Assembly: GCA_019915015.1 (NCBI GenBank)
Contig: JAHBBC010000019.1
Coordinates: forward strand, 744,001 to 808,000
Origin: Auriscalpium vulgare
Lineage: Eukaryota > Basidiomycota > Agaricomycetes > Russulales > Auriscalpiaceae
DNA length: 64,000 nt
Direction of reading: 5' to 3'
Shown here: positions 1 through 11,749 of the stretch, piece after piece
How the letters are laid out: every line of letters begins with the position of its first letter
How positions within the stretch are numbered: the stretch's first letter is position 1
Notes under the pieces: model-generated
What the model saw: the letters and a program-made list of their open reading frames with translations, nothing else
Databases searched by the model: none
Told to the model about the DNA's origin: nothing
Made by a program: the position numbers and the translations under genes

Positions 1-654
1 AACTCTGGCAGCCTCGCGCACTCTATCAAATTTGACCTCATTGTCGCGCGCTGTTCTCTATTCCTGGACATCATCTCGCACACGCTCGTCGCATCGCCGC
101 TTCCCGTCGGCACTGCCGGCTTCACCGGGCTCACGATGCTGAGCTCGCTCTCGAGCGCCGCCCTGCCCGCCCTCCACAGCCTTGCGATATGCCTCCTCCA
201 GCGCACCGGGCAAGGCGACGCGGGGCTCGGCCCACTGTTCGGCGCGCTAAGCGTGCTGCAGGCACTCGGGCAGATGATCCTTGGGGTACGTATCCAGCTG
301 CCCCCTGTAGACTGACACTGACGCCTGCCGCCCGGCTAGCCGCTCCTCTTCGGCCTCGTCTACTCGAGCACAGTCGCGCAGTTCCCCAAGGCGATCTTCG
401 CCATCGCCGCGGCGCTCGTCGTCGTGTCGTTCTCCGTGCTACTCCTCATCAGCCCGCACCCGCCCAAGCCACGCGCCGCGCCTGCGCAAAGCGCCCGGGT
501 GCTCGCGAAGGGCAAGGGGAAGGCGCCGCGCCGCCCAGCCGAGGTGCCAGAGCCGGAGCGCGGCCGCTCGCGCGTGGTCAAGCATGTCGGCGACGGGCAG
601 CGTGTGCAGCAGCCGGAGGCCAGTGGTAGTGCGTCCGGTGCTGATCTGGTATAG
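1..654 (+). CDS. MFS transporter, C-terminal part (5' end outside window)
   Basis: This is the last part of a multi-spanning membrane transporter; the frame is open from base 1. Two exons are visible, 1-285 and 340-654, separated by a 54-nt GT-AG intron. The protein contains several hydrophobic helices rich in Gly, Ala, Ser and Leu, then a short basic, Pro-rich cytoplasmic tail ending at the TAG at 652-654. The pattern of a glycine-rich helix, a loop and further helices fits the second half of a major facilitator superfamily permease. The substrate cannot be told from this fragment. Family assignment is inference from composition and topology; the exon structure is read directly. Confidence 0.6.
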
Positions 655-1069
655 AAGAAATGACTTTTGGCGCGGTGTATGAGTATATAGAGCGTCTCGG
701 TGACACATAACACAACCCTTTTTATAGTTCAACATATGCCCTATCATCCTATTTGGCGCGAGGAACGCCACGCTAGACTGGCTGCAGCAGTAGAGTAGAT
801 TTTAAGCGGCATTCTCCGTGCCTTGCATGTACATAACGATATCGATTTACTCTCCCTTGCATCTTTATACTACCTGCTTGCGTAATGAGGAGCCCTTCGT
901 TTACAGTAAGCTCAATCTCTCTCCTCTCGTCAGTTGTGGTTAAAGAAAGTAGGCCGTCCACCGCTGTCACGTTCCGAGTCGAGATGCGTGACGGAGTGTG
1001 ACAGAGCGCGTTGGCGCCCGAAAACCCCGTCGCGCCGTCGCTTGGCACAGTTCGTCCACCATCTCTACC
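655..1069. other. Intergenic, no gene seen
   Basis: This holds the 3' side of the transporter and the promoter of the BTB gene. Reading frames on both strands are short and lack family features. Confidence 0.5.
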
Positions 1070-2957
1070 ATGAACGTCGGCTACAGTCAAACAGACATAC
1101 GGACGCAACGGAGGACGCCTATCAAGACTACCGGCGAAGAGCATGCCCAGACGCCTCGGCTTTTGGTGCGTCACTTGCACCGACATCCGCCATTTGGACT
1201 GACCAAGGCGCACAGGACGAAGAAAGCGGGAGTTCTACAGCAACTTTATCAGGAGAACCCGCCCCGTCACAGCAGTTTATTCCCCCCAGCCCTCTAAGCA
1301 GTGCGCGTCGGGAGGCAACACCTGCCTCCATCCCAGCCAGCCCCATACAGCTTAGACTGGGGCTGTCGCCCGAGCACGAGCCTGATCAGCCAGACTTGGG
1401 GGACCTCCTCCGCGGCACGCAGCCTCCGCCGCCGTCCGTGAGTATCATATGCCCTTGCTGCTCAGAGTCGCCAAAGAATTGACATTCTTCGGCTGTAAAG
1501 CAACAAGGCACGCCCCATCGCAATGCGCAGAGCAAGAGAGAGAGCACAGCGGCCCCCGACGGAATCACGCCGATGAAGCTCAGGGTGCAGCTCCCGATTT
1601 CCATCCCCGGCTCCGCGAAGCCACTTCCGCGCCCCGCATTCCAGTCCCTTTCCCAGCCGACGCCAGGGCCCTCCCGCACCAAGCGCAAGAGCGACGTCCA
1701 GGAAGAGTTCGTGGTGGAGGATGCCACGTCCGACGAAGTGAGACGCCCTGCCAAACGGCCGAAGCAACAGCCCGCTGCGCTGCGCCATCCGGACTTCTGG
1801 CACCTCGACGGCAGCGTGATCATCCAGGTCGAGCGCACGCTATTCAAGCTGCACCGCTCGCGCCTTGCGAAACACTCGAAGTATTTTGCGCAACTGTTCG
1901 CTGGCCAGAAGGGCAAGGGCAAGGCCGCGCAGGTGGTCGACGTCGACGAAGTCGTGGAACAACATCATGGTGATGGGGACGGAATGCGAGATGCGGATGA
2001 CATGCTTTCCGGAGACATTCCGACGTATATCGTCCGAGACACCACTGCAGACGACTTTGCGCGCCTTCTCAATCTGTTCGACGATCCGATGTATGTCCCT
2101 CATCACCTCGTTTCCGCATTCCGTGCTGACAGCGGTGTGCCAGCACGCTTATGGACGGCCCACCGCGCTTCCCTGTGCTCGCGTCCATCCTCCGCGCGTC
2201 CACCGCGCTGTCTTTTGACAATCTCCGCAAGTGGGCACTGCGGCACTTCGAGGGCATGTGGCCGCGCGAGCTCGCCGCGGTCGGCGAGGACGGCATCCCG
2301 TACGCGGCCGCGACGCTCGCGCTTGCCCGGGCATGCGACGTGCCCGGCGTCCGCAAGCGCGCGTACTACGAGCTCCTGCGCACTCCCGGCTTCGGGCAAC
2401 GCGTCGAGGGCGACGATGCCGGCGACGACGACGACGACGTGCAGCTTGTCGGCGAGGACGGGAACGTTGTCGGCGCAGAGCAGGTCCCGCTGTCGCACGC
2501 GGACTTCGTGCGGCTGCTCCGCGCGCGTGAGGCGCTAAACCTCGCCTGGATACACGCCGCAGCGTCCGCGCCGACCGAGCCCAAGTGCCCGCTTCTCGCG
2601 GACGATGGGGAGCGCGTCACCGTGAAGACCGAGGGCAAAGGAAAAGAGAAGGAGAAGCGGGCGCCGAGCGAGTCTTCGACGTCGACGCAGGCGGCGAAGC
2701 GCCCCAATGCGTCGTCTGCGGCGTGTGTGGCGGCAGATTCAGCTCAGGTGGATGCGCGGTGGACGACGAGCGTTGTACGTGCAGGCATGTTCGAGGACTA
2801 CATGGTCGACCCGGTGCTGGGCCTGGATCAGCTCATCGGCGTGGATATTAAGAAGCTGGGCTACTGCAAGGACTGCGCGCAGGCGAGGAAGAAGGCGTGG
2901 AGGAAGGAAAAGGAGAAGTTGTGGGATGACCTCGATGTGTGGCTGAAGTTGAAGTAA
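1070..2957 (+). CDS. BTB/POZ domain protein
   Basis: Predicted 563-aa protein in four exons: 1070-1165, 1216-1437, 1531-2090 and 2144-2957. All junctions are GT-AG and phase-consistent. The ATG at 1070 is in a good context (CTACCATGA). Residues 1-190 are a low-complexity Ser/Pro/Gln-rich tail with basic clusters. The BTB fold runs from about residue 190 to 310, starting at a HPDFWHLDGSV segment and including LFKLHRSRLAKHSKYF, the typical fungal BTB core. The middle is Asp-rich and the C-terminus is Lys-rich with a Cys-x2-Cys-like pair. Agaricomycetes have many such proteins, probably adaptors for cullin-3 ligases or transcriptional partners; the partner here is unknown. The first two exons are less certain than the BTB exons. 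Confidence 0.75.
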
Positions 2958-3127
2958 CAGGCACTGTTGCGGTCGGAGAAAGGCATTCCCGACGCCATGC
3001 GCAAGCCGACCGCCCTCGTATTCGCGATCGCGAGCTTTGTGCTCCCTATATATACATCGTATGCCTTATGATTTTCGGATCCGGAGCCCAATAGCTATGT
3101 AAGTCCTTCGAAGGCCCATGCCCCTGG

Positions 3128-5130
3128 TTAGATGTCATATTGTTCTCGCTCCGCTGCCAAAAGGATCGGTGCCTCAGGAAACCGCGGGCTGATGGTGCAC
3201 CCGAAAGGCACAGGACGGCTAAAAGGCAAGAGCGGATCAGCGCGTGCAGTGTGGACGTGTGGAGGGGGCACCGTACCTCACGATCCCGACCTCGTTGTAG
3301 TTGTCCACATCGAGAGGAATCACTTGCCCGTTTGCGTCCGTCGCCGCCTCCAAGCTCGCCGCCCAAAGGACGATAGCGATGTCAATGGCCAACGCGTTGT
3401 TCGCCACATGTCGCCCGATGCAGATGCGCCGGCCAAAGCCAAACATCACATGGCCCTCCTCCTTGGTTTCCGCGGGTCCCACTGCGACCGCGCCCTCCGC
3501 GTCGAGGTGGCGCGCGGGCTCGAAATGCGCCGCGTCCGCACCGTACACGTCCGGGTCGCGATTGCACTGGTAGATGTTCCCGAAGCAGATCGTCCCGGCG
3601 GGGATGAACATGCCCTTGTACCAATCATCCTCTGTCAGGCGGTGAGGGATACCGAGCGGGACGGTCGGACGCCAGCGCAGGACCTCCTTGACGAGCGCGC
3701 GCAGGTATGGGAGGTGGGGGAGGTCGGCGAAGGTCGGTAGGCGGTCGCGCCCAACGACGGCGTCAAGCTCGGCCTGCGCGCGCCGCTGCGTGTCCGGGTA
3801 GGCGATCATCGCCAGCGTCCACCACTGCAGAGTGCTTGGCGTAGTCTCGGAGCCCGCAACGCTGCCCAGAGTACGTCAGTGCGTGCAGAGGATCGTGGGC
3901 GATGGTATCTTACTATAGGCCGCCTGTAAGCCATGCTCTCTCACGCACTGATAGTCCGACTCGGCCTTCGTCCCTCAGCAATGACGCCGCAAGGCTAGGA
4001 CGGTCCATGCCTTTCTCCTAAGCCAAAAACGCGGTCAGAGATACGGTTCGCCAAGCTTGTGCTCCGCGCAGAAAGGTCATGCGACGCACCAAGTTAGCTT
4101 GGACCTGGTCAACGAGCCCCTCGAACATGGCAGAGTCCCTCTCGTACCATTGTTCGGCTTCACGCTTCCATTTCGCCATCCTGAAAGGACGCCGTCAGTC
4201 ATGTGCAAATTGCACGGTGGGGCAACCGATACGCACCAAGAGGGAAGAAATCTCATCCAAGTGAAGATTTCCACGAGATGTGCTCCGGGCGCGGATGCCT
4301 TCACATGTCTATCAATGTGATGTTCGACCTTCATAAGGTTAACGTCATGCTCGGATTGAATAGTCGGCAGATCGTAAATGATGGAAAGAAAAGAGGAGGC
4401 TGTCGCCCGTCGAAAGTGACTGTCCCGACCGCTCGCGTCGGCGAGAACATGAGAAGCAAGTAGGATAGCTTCTTTTCTCTGGACGTCGTAGAAGTCCTTG
4501 ATAGCCGTGGAACTGAGGGCTTCGTGTGCTGCACGGCGCATGCGACGCCATCTATTCGCCGGCATTAGCGCTCATTCCGGGGCTTTGTGACGGTTGTGAC
4601 GAAACGACGACTCACCGGTCTCCGTAGCTGCTGAGTACGAAAGAATGACCTCCACAACATATATCATTGCCGAGGATGAGATGCGGTCTATCAGAATATA
4701 TATTGGCGCGGCGATCGAGCAGGTCGGCAGCGACTTCCTGACTGTTCAGGATGACCGTCGGCTGGCCGAGGACATTGAGGAAGATGATATCGCCTGGATG
4801 ACAGACGTCAGCAACAAGACATACTGACGAGGGAAAAATCCCACCATATTTCTCTCTGCAATCTGGAGAGAACAGCCACCGTTGATCGCGCAGCGCGAGT
4901 AGGTTCCCGAGCAATGGGAACCCTCTGGGTCCAGGAGGGGTGTAGCGCCAGGGGCTCTTGATGTAGCGCAAAAATAGCGCGGCGACCGCGACGGACAGAA
5001 GGAACAGGAGGCTGTGGCTTCGAGCATAGAACCAGAGGCCGATGTCAGACGCTGAGACGTATAACGGCGATGAGGCGGTGACGGCGGACGTCATACGAGG
5101 GAGCGTCATGTCGGGGAGGTTTTGCTCCAT
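3128..5130 (-). CDS. Cytochrome P450 monooxygenase
   Basis: Heme-thiolate monooxygenase, 549 aa, seven exons: 5130-4845, 4793-4616, 4551-4237, 4180-4090, 4017-3914, 3861-3277 and 3218-3128. Exon lengths keep frame throughout. An N-terminal membrane anchor is followed by a Pro-rich hinge (PPGPRGFPLLGN). The I-helix AGSETT lies near residues 327-332, the K-helix KEVLR near 383-387, and the heme loop FGFGRRICIG with the Cys ligand near residue 472. The terminal exon restores the usual C-terminal PVPFGCTISPR block. It resembles the fungal group annotated as O-methylsterigmatocystin oxidoreductase-like; the true substrate is unknown. No biosynthetic core gene lies nearby, so a detoxification role is as likely as secondary metabolism. 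The start could instead be one of two nearby ATGs downstream. Confidence 0.9.
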
Positions 5131-7343
5131 GCAGAGGCATTGTCGGGACTGAGCTCTTTTATGCGGTCCCCATAGCGTGGGGAGACAGGAACTGGAGAAC
5201 CTTCGTATGGATACTAACTGACAAGAGCACGATACCCGGCCGTGCCGCGCAACCCGGAAATCATCAGCGCCCACTGGAGCGAGCGGGCTTTTGTCGTTTC
5301 TCCAAAAAGGGAAAGAATGTTCATCATATTTGTCCCTCTTCGCAGAGGCACGCCAGGTTCGCGTCGCTTTCGCCGTACTCACGGCACGATCACGTCCGGC
5401 TGGCTAGTGTGCATTGAGCCGCACAAGGAGCGTGAGTTCAAACTACGACGCGCTTGCACGCGTTTCGTTATCACAGCGCGTGCAGTAAATCGCTCACTTT
5501 GGCTTTGACGCATAGTTCCGGAGACCATGGACTGAAGCTGTTTCAGCGCCGCAGCGTCTGTTGCGGTTACAAACACGGCAAATGACTTCCATGGCTGGCC
5601 TGAAGGCCACAAAGACAAGAGTTGAGACGAAAGCAAGAAGGTACGTGGTCCTCGGCATCGAAAGTACGATCGAAGGATGCTGTTGTGTTGACCAAAACTA
5701 CCGGCATCGCACATGCCCACCGTGACGTGGTTCTGCCGTAGATGACGATCCGTCAAGGGTGCTGTCGACGTCAAGGTAAGCAAGGATCAGAAGGGTTGCG
5801 TACCTTCGCTGTGCATGAGCCGACGAGCGTGAGAGGCCAAGCAGGAGGAATTGACCAGTGAGGAGAGAGATAAGCACCGTGGTCTAGCTGGCAGTCCTTC
5901 AGAAACGAAATGGCGAGCAGAAGCGAAGGCACCGTAGACCGGTGGTAGCGGAAGGTGCCGAGCACGGTGATACGGCCGGTAGCTGATTAGTAGTACTTGA
6001 TATGTTATGTTCGCAGTCCCTGTGGACGGTGTGTATAAGAAGTCAGGTGGGTGTGCGCGCGAGGCAAGGCCGGAGTCGCCGAGACTTTGCCTGTGCCACC
6101 ACTTCAGGCGCCGCCCCGGACATAGCCGGCGTTCTATATAAGCCCTATGTGATCGGCGTCTCGCTCTTTGGCCTTTGACCCACCAGCATGATCGACCGCA
6201 GTGCGTTGTCGTCATACCGATTTCTCTGTCCCTCCGTGCTGGAGAATATCCCGACACGCGACACAGGTTAGTCGTACGCCGCTTAGCTCGCGAGCCATCT
6301 AACATATCGATGTTGATCAGCAGGACGGAAGGCACAGCGGCTAAGAGTCATCCGTGCGTGCTGAGGTGTAGACTACTCTACGCCGGAAGGTAGATCATTT
6401 TCGGTGTCTCACATGTGTGGCTGTATAATTGACATGGTGCTGTTGACAGCCGTGCGCAGTGCTAGGATTCACAAATTAATTACCCCAATTGCCGTGAAGG
6501 CGCCCCCAGGCGCCGCAATATTGTGGCGCAATTGCCACTTCATCACGAGCATCCCCGGCTGTGTGGTTGCCGTCGTCTCTGAAGCCTCCGCTGTGCAATG
6601 TTCAGTACAGCGGTGCTCGACGATCCACTGCTCACGCCACATCTCTCTGCCCCGCAGATGCAACCATCTGCCCCCGTTTGCCCGGCACCAATTTACATAA
6701 CTTCAGTTGGGCTTGGTTCAACTCGGGTTGAGCGTTACTTACGCGGATTGCTTGCAATCCCGTTTAGGGTTTAGTATTACTTACGCGGGATTGCTCGCAT
6801 TTCCGTCGCGGGTTTAGTGTTACGCGGAATTGCTTGCATTTCTGTTTCAGAGAAACAATTCTTTCTCGTTGGATAGGAAAGCACCCCAGTTGGCAGATGC
6901 AATTTCCAAGTCTTCCTTACGAGTAGAATCTGGCTCTCACTCCAAATCAATTACCCCAGGTCTTCTGGAGCTTGACGCGCTCGACCATAGCTTACTTACA
7001 TTGTCTGTAGTCGAATGTGCCGCTTTATCAACCGATTAGTTGTCATCACAACTGTTCGTCCGCAGTACTGATGTGGTTCATCTGGGAGTGAAGCCAAGGA
7101 GAAGGCATTGAGACAACTTCTGGATGGTAAAATCAAGCCTGTTGTCGCAGTACGCATGGAGATGTCTTGTTTGAATGACTGTGTGTGAGCTTGGATCGCC
7201 GGCTTCCCGGGGTCATCCCTTTGCAGCCTTCAACGTTCTCGGCTAGTATTGATAGATAGTTGGAGTCCTTGACTGAAGTGTCGACGTGCCGCAGCAGCAG
7301 CTATATGCAGGCCTTCAGCACTACGAAAGGACGCAGTCTAATG
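5131..7343. other. Long intergenic region, no convincing gene
   Basis: About 2.2 kb. Frames on both strands show no domain or plausible splice chain. The right part holds a degenerate tandem repeat (6735-6850). Confidence 0.5.
6735..6850. repeat. Short tandem repeat, about 43-bp period
   Basis: Three imperfect copies share CTTACGCGG(G)ATTGCTYGCA followed by a GGGTTTAGT block, starting near 6735, 6777 and 6820. The third copy is truncated. It lies in non-coding DNA; function is unknown. Confidence 0.7.
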
Positions 7344-8453
7344 CTAGAGACTAACCGGGACGTGCTTTGGCGTCTCGTAAGTCGCATATACGACACCAAG
7401 CTCCTGACAAGCGGCATCGAGCAGCATATGCGACTCTGTCCACGGCGTGCGGCGGGGTGCCAGCACCACCTGCAACTCCGGCAACCCACGCAGCGCAGCA
7501 ACGAGGAACGCGATGTTTTGCAACTGCTTGGGGCTGTCATAATCGCCCTGGAACGCGAGGTGGCGCAGGCTCCGCGGAAGCGCGACATCGCGCCTGGGAA
7601 GTTCCTTGAACACAAGTACCTCGAGTTGGACGAGCATATCCAGGACGTCCTGCGGCGGGAATCCGCCATAGATCGACAGCACGCGGAGCCGCAGGAGCGC
7701 GCCGGATGCGTGTAGCCGCTGGAACAGGGAGTTCGTCCAGACGGGGTCGTGCAGCTCCAATTCACGCAACTCGGGGAGAGCGTTCTGGGAAGCGGAGATC
7801 CAGTCTGCGAGACGTGCATCTAAGCAGAGAGACCGCGTGCCACTGGGCATGTGGATCGGCGGGATCGACGGGGTGCTATCCCCGTTGGGAGTAAGAGCGC
7901 TGTATGGTATGCTCAGGCTGCCGAGGGCGACCGCGCGCAGGCCCGGCCACAACTTCACCATGCGGTCGATGAACGCGTGCTCGCCGCCGACGTGAAGGAA
8001 ATCAGGGCGCAAGGGGGCGGCACGCAAACGCGCCTCGAGCGCCTCGGACCAGATGCCGTCGGGGACGGTGAACTTGAAGACTACTCCCACGACGTGTGTG
8101 CAGAGCTCGAGCAGCGCGACGTCGGCGTCGAGGAGCGCGAGGGTCTCCTCGCGAGGTTTGTAGGTGCGCATCGAGCGGTTGAGGTGGACGGTGCGGACGT
8201 GCGCAGCGAGGGCCGGATTGGCCCGCAGGGTGCTGAGGAGAAGCGGGGCGGTGTCGCTCCGAAATGCCTGGACGAAGATGGGAAGTTCTCGGGGCACGCG
8301 GCGGAAAAGAAGGCGTTGTGCGGGATGCCTCCAAGCCTTGCAAACGAGCGCACATGCGCCGAGAGTGCCGTAGTCGATAAATGTGTGCTGTGAGGACCTA
8401 TACACCCATTCGATGACGAGAATCGGGATATCCAGCGGGAGTGGCATTGCCAT
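7344..8453 (-). CDS. F-box-like protein, tandem paralogue 1
   Basis: Single-exon 369-aa protein starting at the ATG at 8453-8451. The first ~50 residues form a degenerate F-box (LPLDIPILVIEWVY, CALVCKAW, AQRLLFRRV). The rest is a Leu-rich repeat-like body with recurring segments such as LPELRELEL and LRLRVLSIYG. This is the layout of Agaricomycete F-box proteins, which are thought to recruit substrates to SCF ubiquitin ligases. The next gene at 9242 is a clear paralogue sharing the N-terminus, the FPPxxVLxxLxQLEVLVF block and the C-terminal GV-ATYET motif. The substrate is unknown. Confidence 0.8.
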   Translation of the reverse strand: MAMPLPLDIPILVIEWVYRSSQHTFIDYGTLGACALVCKAWRHPAQRLLFRRVPRELPIFVQAFRSDTAPLLLSTLRANPALAAHVRTVHLNRSMRTYKPREETLALLDADVALLELCTHVVGVVFKFTVPDGIWSEALEARLRAAPLRPDFLHVGGEHAFIDRMVKLWPGLRAVALGSLSIPYSALTPNGDSTPSIPPIHMPSGTRSLCLDARLADWISASQNALPELRELELHDPVWTNSLFQRLHASGALLRLRVLSIYGGFPPQDVLDMLVQLEVLVFKELPRRDVALPRSLRHLAFQGDYDSPKQLQNIAFLVAALRGLPELQVVLAPRRTPWTESHMLLDAACQELGVVYATYETPKHVPVSL

Positions 8454-9241
8454 GATTGACCGGCGCCGAGGGAGGGTAGAAAGGTATGGAGGTTACTATG
8501 ATCCAAATGAAAGATATCATGCTGAGAACGAGCGGTGGGTGACGGGATACGAACCTGCTAGTAATCGTGCGGGTGACTGCTGTGAACCACAAATGCAGAA
8601 GGATATGAAAGCAAAACAAGAGGGCAGAATCGATCATATCGCCATGAAGTTCAAGATCACACAGTTCTCACGGTCGGGAAGTTCCGAGGATGCGTTTGAA
8701 CTCTTACTTGGCTCTTACAGTCAAGAACTGGTGCAATCTAAAAGTACTCAGCTCGCTCGTCACTGCAATATACAGCTGGTCACTAGTCTAGGTGAAATTC
8801 TGCTTCGGAGAAAATGTTTCCTCATCATTGGAGAGGGGGAAGCATATCCCGGCGACGCGATGCAACTTCCGATTTCCATACTCGCCGTGCGGCACAGGGT
8901 GCTCCAGGCGGCGAGAAAAAGAAATTGATGGAAGCCGCTGAGATGCGTACTATATCGTAGCGACAGCAGAATAATGGCATTAAAGTTTGACGGCTTCACG
9001 GTCACGTACATGATCGGCCTAGAGTCGCCTTCCAAAGTTTTAGGGATAGCAACGTCAGGTAGGTCATATCATTGACCAATCGAAGGGAGTACTCTCTTCC
9101 TCGCAGTTGTATTGTGCTGCCGTCTATTCCAAACGTTTGTCATGGCCTTGGGCCTTGCTTGAGCGTTTTATTGCCAGTGGTGGTTCCTTAACCGCCCGAA
9201 TCGAGTCAAATCCAGTCAACGTGCCGCACTCGCTATTGCAG
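8454..9241. other. Spacer between F-box paralogues
   Basis: No supported gene. An open frame on the + strand (8413-8928) overlaps the F-box start in antisense and has no recognisable features. Confidence 0.5.
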
Positions 9242-10330
9242 TCAATTAGCACAATTGAAAGGTGTCGCTGGACACGTGGAACTAACCGGGAAGTGCTCCT
9301 GCGTCTCATATGTCGCAAATTCGACACCAAGATCCCGACAAGTCGCTTCGAGCAGCACATGCGACTCTGGCGGCGGCACACGGCGAATCACCGTCATTAT
9401 CTGCAACTCTGGCAAACCAGACAGTGCGCCCGCGAGGAACCCAGCGCCGTGCTCCTGTTCGTGGCCATGGTCATGGCAGTGGAAGGCGAGGTGGCGCAGG
9501 CTCCGCGGGAGAGCAATGACGCGCACGGGAAAGTCGTCGAAGACGAGGACCTCAAGTTGCGGGAGCTGCTCTAGGACCTCCGTCGGAGGGAAGTGGCCCT
9601 GGATCGACAGGACGCGGAGCTGCGGGAGTCCGTTCGATGCGCGCAGACGCAGCCGCTGGCACCAGGCGGTGTCCGCCCAGTCGGGGTTGCGCAGCTCCAA
9701 CTCACGCAATGCGGTGAGCACCTTGTCCGGCTCGAAAAGCCAGTCCAAAGAATATGCATGGACGGCAAGCGACTGGACGGTGTTGGACATGTGAACCTGT
9801 GGGGAGGCGCCCGCATCTTCGACCGTAACTTGGTGGACCGTGATGTGGTGGACATCGATCGCACGCAGGCCCGGATACAACTGCGCGAAGCGGGCGATGA
9901 GACCGGCCTCGCCCTTTATTTCGAGGATGACGGGGTGCAGGGGGTCCGCACACAGGCACTCAAGCACCTCGGACCAGGCGGAGCCAAACACGTCGCACAT
10001 GAAGACAACGACGTCTGGGGAGAGCTCGAGCAGCGCGACGGAGTCGGCCGAGTTGGCGGAGGTCCTGCCCCAGTCGAACGAGAGAGGGAAGCAGACGGTG
10101 TGGACGAGAGCGGCGAGCTGCGGGCTCGCGCGGAGGGTGGGGAGGAGTAGCTGGACGGTGTGGCGGGAATGCAGGACGCGGCGGAAGAGGAGGCGTTGCG
10201 CGGGCGGCGTCCATACCCTGCAGACGAGCGCACATGCGCGAAGGGTGTTGTAGTCGACGACCGCGTGCTGCGAAGACCTGTACACGCATTCGATGATGGG
10301 CATCTGGATTTCCAACGGGAAGCTTGCCAT
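9242..10330 (-). CDS. F-box-like protein, tandem paralogue 2
   Basis: Single-exon protein of about 362 aa. The ATG at 10330-10328 aligns with the start of its neighbour at 8453. The frame stays open upstream but has no better ATG. It keeps the degenerate F-box (FPLEIQMPIIECVY, CALVCRVW, AQRLLFRR) and the Leu-rich body, but has a His-rich insertion (HCHDHGHEQEHG) near the C-terminus. It is diverged from paralogue 1 yet collinear with it, so the pair probably arose by an old tandem duplication. It is a presumed SCF substrate receptor. Confidence 0.8.
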   Translation of the reverse strand: MASFPLEIQMPIIECVYRSSQHAVVDYNTLRACALVCRVWTPPAQRLLFRRVLHSRHTVQLLLPTLRASPQLAALVHTVCFPLSFDWGRTSANSADSVALLELSPDVVVFMCDVFGSAWSEVLECLCADPLHPVILEIKGEAGLIARFAQLYPGLRAIDVHHITVHQVTVEDAGASPQVHMSNTVQSLAVHAYSLDWLFEPDKVLTALRELELRNPDWADTAWCQRLRLRASNGLPQLRVLSIQGHFPPTEVLEQLPQLEVLVFDDFPVRVIALPRSLRHLAFHCHDHGHEQEHGAGFLAGALSGLPELQIMTVIRRVPPPESHVLLEATCRDLGVEFATYETQEHFPVSSTCPATPFNCAN

Positions 10331-10729
10331 GGTTGGTGCTCGGGATGGTTCGATGCTTTCCACTAAGATACACAAGCAACAAGTACTGAAAGTACTGAAC
10401 AGAGTAAGTCACTAACAGTCTAACGGCCACTGAGCTTGGTCGTCACGCTCACTGCACTTTCTCACGGCTATATGTCGGCTCCAGCCTCCTTCCATCGTTC
10501 AAGTTGCGCCGTTCAAGTTGCGCGGTTTCTCTGCGGCCATGAAAATACCCTAATCGAACCTGGCGCCATGCATGCGCAGTGAAGCTCGTGTATTCCAAAT
10601 TCCCGTGAAAGTACCCGAAGCCTTGACTATGCCCTCAACCCAGTAGTAACCCTCGCAACGCTGTGAGAACTACTTGAGTGACACCCTCGGGAATGTCTAC
10701 GGGCTGTACTCTCATCTACAACCACCACC
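10331..10729. other. Divergent promoter region
   Basis: Lies between the F-box gene (-) and the peroxiredoxin-like gene (+). It contains a short direct repeat of TTCAAGTTGCGC near 10499-10525. No ORF is supported. Confidence 0.5.
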
Positions 10730-11749
10730 ATGTCCACCCCCGCCCCCACTCAGCCCCAGTCTGTCCTTGACGCTAAGACCATCGATGCGGCTGCGAGCGT
10801 GGAGGTCTGGAACGGCAAGGGCGAGAAGGTGCGCTTCGGCTCGATCTTCGCGGAGCAGAAGACGATCGTAGTGTTCATCCGTGGGTGTCCTTCGCTTGGG
10901 CTTGGAGTATGCGACTGACGGTGCGCAGGCCATTTTTTCTGTGGGGTACGTGCGTGCGCCCCGTGCTCTGTTGTTTGGAGGTTCATGTTGAGCTTGCCGT
11001 GGTCTCATGCCGTGTTCCCAGAATTGCATGGTGCGTGCGACTCACCTTGCATGATCGCAGTGACGTTGATATCGATCCCTCTTCAGCAATATGTCTCGCA
11101 ACTCACAACAGTGCGCAAGGAAGCCCTTGAAGAGGCTGGCGTAAAGATCGCGCTCGTTGGATGCGGCGAGTGGAAGCTGATCGAGAACTACAAGAGTAAC
11201 GCACATATTGCCACCGTCGCCATCTCCTTGCAGCTGACTCCCCGCAGACGACACAGGCTTCGAAGGCGAAATCTTTGCTAACCCAGACCGCAAGCTCTAC
11301 CACGCACTCGGCATGACCGTCGAGAACCTCGACGGCACGCCTTCGGGGACGGAGAAGCGCAGCTACCTCAAGCAGGGGGTTTTCAAGGTCACCATGAGCA
11401 GCATCTGGGTGCGTCTTAACGAAGAGGCACCGCCTCTAGATCTGACCTAGTTGGTCTCAGCGCGGACCGCTTAAGAACCCGCTGCACATCGGGAAGCAGG
11501 GCAGCCTCACACAACTCGGCGGTGACTTTGTGTTCGGCCCAGGTGCGTGTGCATTTTTCCGAATGTAGAGCTGCCGATGTTTAGCTGGTGTGATGTTCAG
11601 GGGTCATATGCTCGTACTCTTCGCGCATGCAGCACACGGAGGATCGTGAGCACACTTCGCTTTATACCGGTGGTAAACTCTGTATGACCTAGCACCCAGA
11701 TGTCGAGGTTGCTCAACTCATGAAGGAGGCAGGCGTCGCCTTCCCATGA
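10730..11749 (+). CDS. Peroxiredoxin-like AhpC/TSA-type thioredoxin-fold protein
   Basis: Predicted 207 aa in eight exons: 10730-10880, 10929-10945, 11022-11030, 11087-11195, 11248-11408, 11461-11542, 11601-11645 and 11700-11749. Phases are consistent. Exon 3 is a 9-nt micro-exon. The N-terminal thioredoxin fold has the redox motif RHFFCGNC, followed by QYVSQL, a GCG beta strand and LYHALGM; this matches the fungal AhpC/TSA (PRXL2/AAED1-like) family of peroxide-handling proteins. The CxxC is assembled from three exons. The last acceptor was chosen as CCCAG at 11699 because the earlier CTAG would shift the frame. Expected to be cytosolic; its physiological electron donor is not known from sequence. 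Confidence 0.88.

Noticed and set aside
5379..6335. Two - strand frames upstream of the P450 that could be a partner gene
   Set aside because: No motif, no consistent splice sites and no codon pattern like the neighbours.
8413..8928. 172-codon ATG-led frame on the + strand overlapping the F-box start in antisense
   Set aside because: No domain, signal peptide or conserved feature. It overlaps a well supported gene, and the composition is not distinctive.
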